Positions 63,450 to 64,000 of a stretch of 64,000 nt of DNA are shown piece after piece; the first letter of the stretch is position 1; every line of letters begins with the position of its first letter. The notes below the pieces were generated by a model. It did not search any database and had not been told where the DNA came from. It saw only the letters and a program-made list of their open reading frames with translations. The stretch comes from Sulfuritalea hydrogenivorans sk43H (GTDB lineage Bacteria; Pseudomonadota; Gammaproteobacteria; Burkholderiales; Rhodocyclaceae), in assembly GCF_000828635.1 (NCBI RefSeq), contig NZ_AP012547.1:930001-994000 (forward strand). Direction: 5' to 3'. Both the position numbers and the translations under genes were made by a program.

Positions 63450-64000
63450 TCATGAAGTGGTGCTTGGCAGGTTCGCCAGTTGCTGCGTCAGATACTGCGA
63501 TGTCTTCTGCATGCTCGCGACCAGGGTATCCAGGGCGCTGAATTGCTTGCGGTAGCGCGCTTCGATCTGCACCAGTCGGCGCGCCAGTCTTTCCCGCTGA
63601 TCGCCGACATCCGCAATGCTGCGGTTGATCCCTTCGGTCCGGCTGGCGAGCAGGCCGGTGCTTGAAAGAATCCCGTCCAGGGTTTTTGTCATGCGTACCG
63701 CGATTCCCGGCGAATTCGTCGATGTGGAGCTCAGCAGATCGCCGACATTCGTCGTCGATGAGGCCATCGCGGTTTCGAACTTCGATGAGTTGAATACCAG
63801 CGACCCGTCGCGCTGCAAGGCGACACCGAGATCCGACAAGGTGGAATAGTTGCTGCCGGTGGAGCTGCGGGAATAGCCGATCATTTCGCGCAGGGCTGTT
63901 TGCAGGCTGCGCGCGCCGCTGTCGCCGGTCAGGATCGATGCCTGCTTGGTCGATGCGTTGTAGGCAGTCGCGTCGCGCAATTGTTTGGCGATGTCGTTGT
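63450..64000 (-). CDS. fliD: FliD, filament cap protein, C-terminal part
   Basis: The frame is open to the right edge, so about 183 C-terminal residues are present and the start lies outside. Landmarks are LREMIGYSRSSTGSNYSTLS, LGVALQRDGSLVFNSSKFET and the final helix QIEARYRKQFSALDTLVASM. FliD caps the filament and folds incoming flagellin. It is followed by fliS 16 bases later. Confidence 0.93.
   Translation of the reverse strand, partial: NDIAKQLRDATAYNASTKQASILTGDSGARSLQTALREMIGYSRSSTGSNYSTLSDLGVALQRDGSLVFNSSKFETAMASSTTNVGDLLSSTSTNSPGIAVRMTKTLDGILSSTGLLASRTEGINRSIADVGDQRERLARRLVQIEARYRKQFSALDTLVASMQKTSQYLTQQLANLPSTTS

Overview
The window is most of a polar-type flagellar gene cluster of a betaproteobacterium, interrupted by a secretion and surface-modification island. 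Gene order and protein families suggest a Rhodocyclales-like organism, but this rests on layout and sequence style only; no ribosomal RNA or tRNA gene was recognised. The DNA is GC-rich. It is visibly more AT-rich around 39.4-40.8 kb.

Layout. 1-251: end of a MotB-type stator gene. 303-1915 (minus): flgN, flgM, flgA. 2155-15049 (plus): flgB-C-D-E-F, a second hook-protein gene, flgG-H-I-J, flgK-L and a small lipoprotein gene. 15059-25965 (minus): fliR-Q-P-O-N-M-L-K-J-I-H-G-F. 26122-29079 (plus): a FleS-like kinase, a FleR-like NtrC-family regulator, and fliE. 29140-33858 (minus): a complete type I secretion system (outer-membrane factor, HlyD-type adaptor, ABC exporter). 34219-40282 (plus): a TPR/GT41 O-GlcNAc-transferase-like enzyme, two methyltransferases, an FkbM-like methyltransferase and two more glycosyltransferases. 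40813-55569 (plus): one gene for a 4918-residue protein made of about 575 octapeptide repeats plus a calcium-binding C-terminus. 55687-58372 (plus): a protein-lysine-methyltransferase-like enzyme and a Sel1-repeat protein. 58462-60199 (plus): rdgC and an M48 metalloprotease. 60249-64000 (minus): ycgR, a FlhB C-terminal-domain protein, a second FliK-like protein, fliT, fliS and the end of fliD.

Regulation can be read from the DNA. A sigma-28 promoter with the canonical 11-bp spacer precedes flgM. Sigma-54 (-24/-12) promoters precede flgB, flgK, fliF and fliE. A palindrome CGGCAA-N3-TTGCCG recurs near the first three and inside fleR, upstream of fliE. It is a good candidate for the FleR enhancer site. 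This fits a Pseudomonas/Vibrio-style hierarchy (sigma-54 plus FleSR, then FlgM/sigma-28).

The most interesting part is 29-58 kb. I read it as one system: a giant Cys- and Trp-free Ser/Thr-rich repeat protein, exported by the neighbouring type I machine through its calcium-binding C-terminus, and possibly decorated before export by the flanking O-glycosyltransferases and methyltransferases. The repeat structure and gene neighbourhood are seen directly; the substrate assignments are inference.
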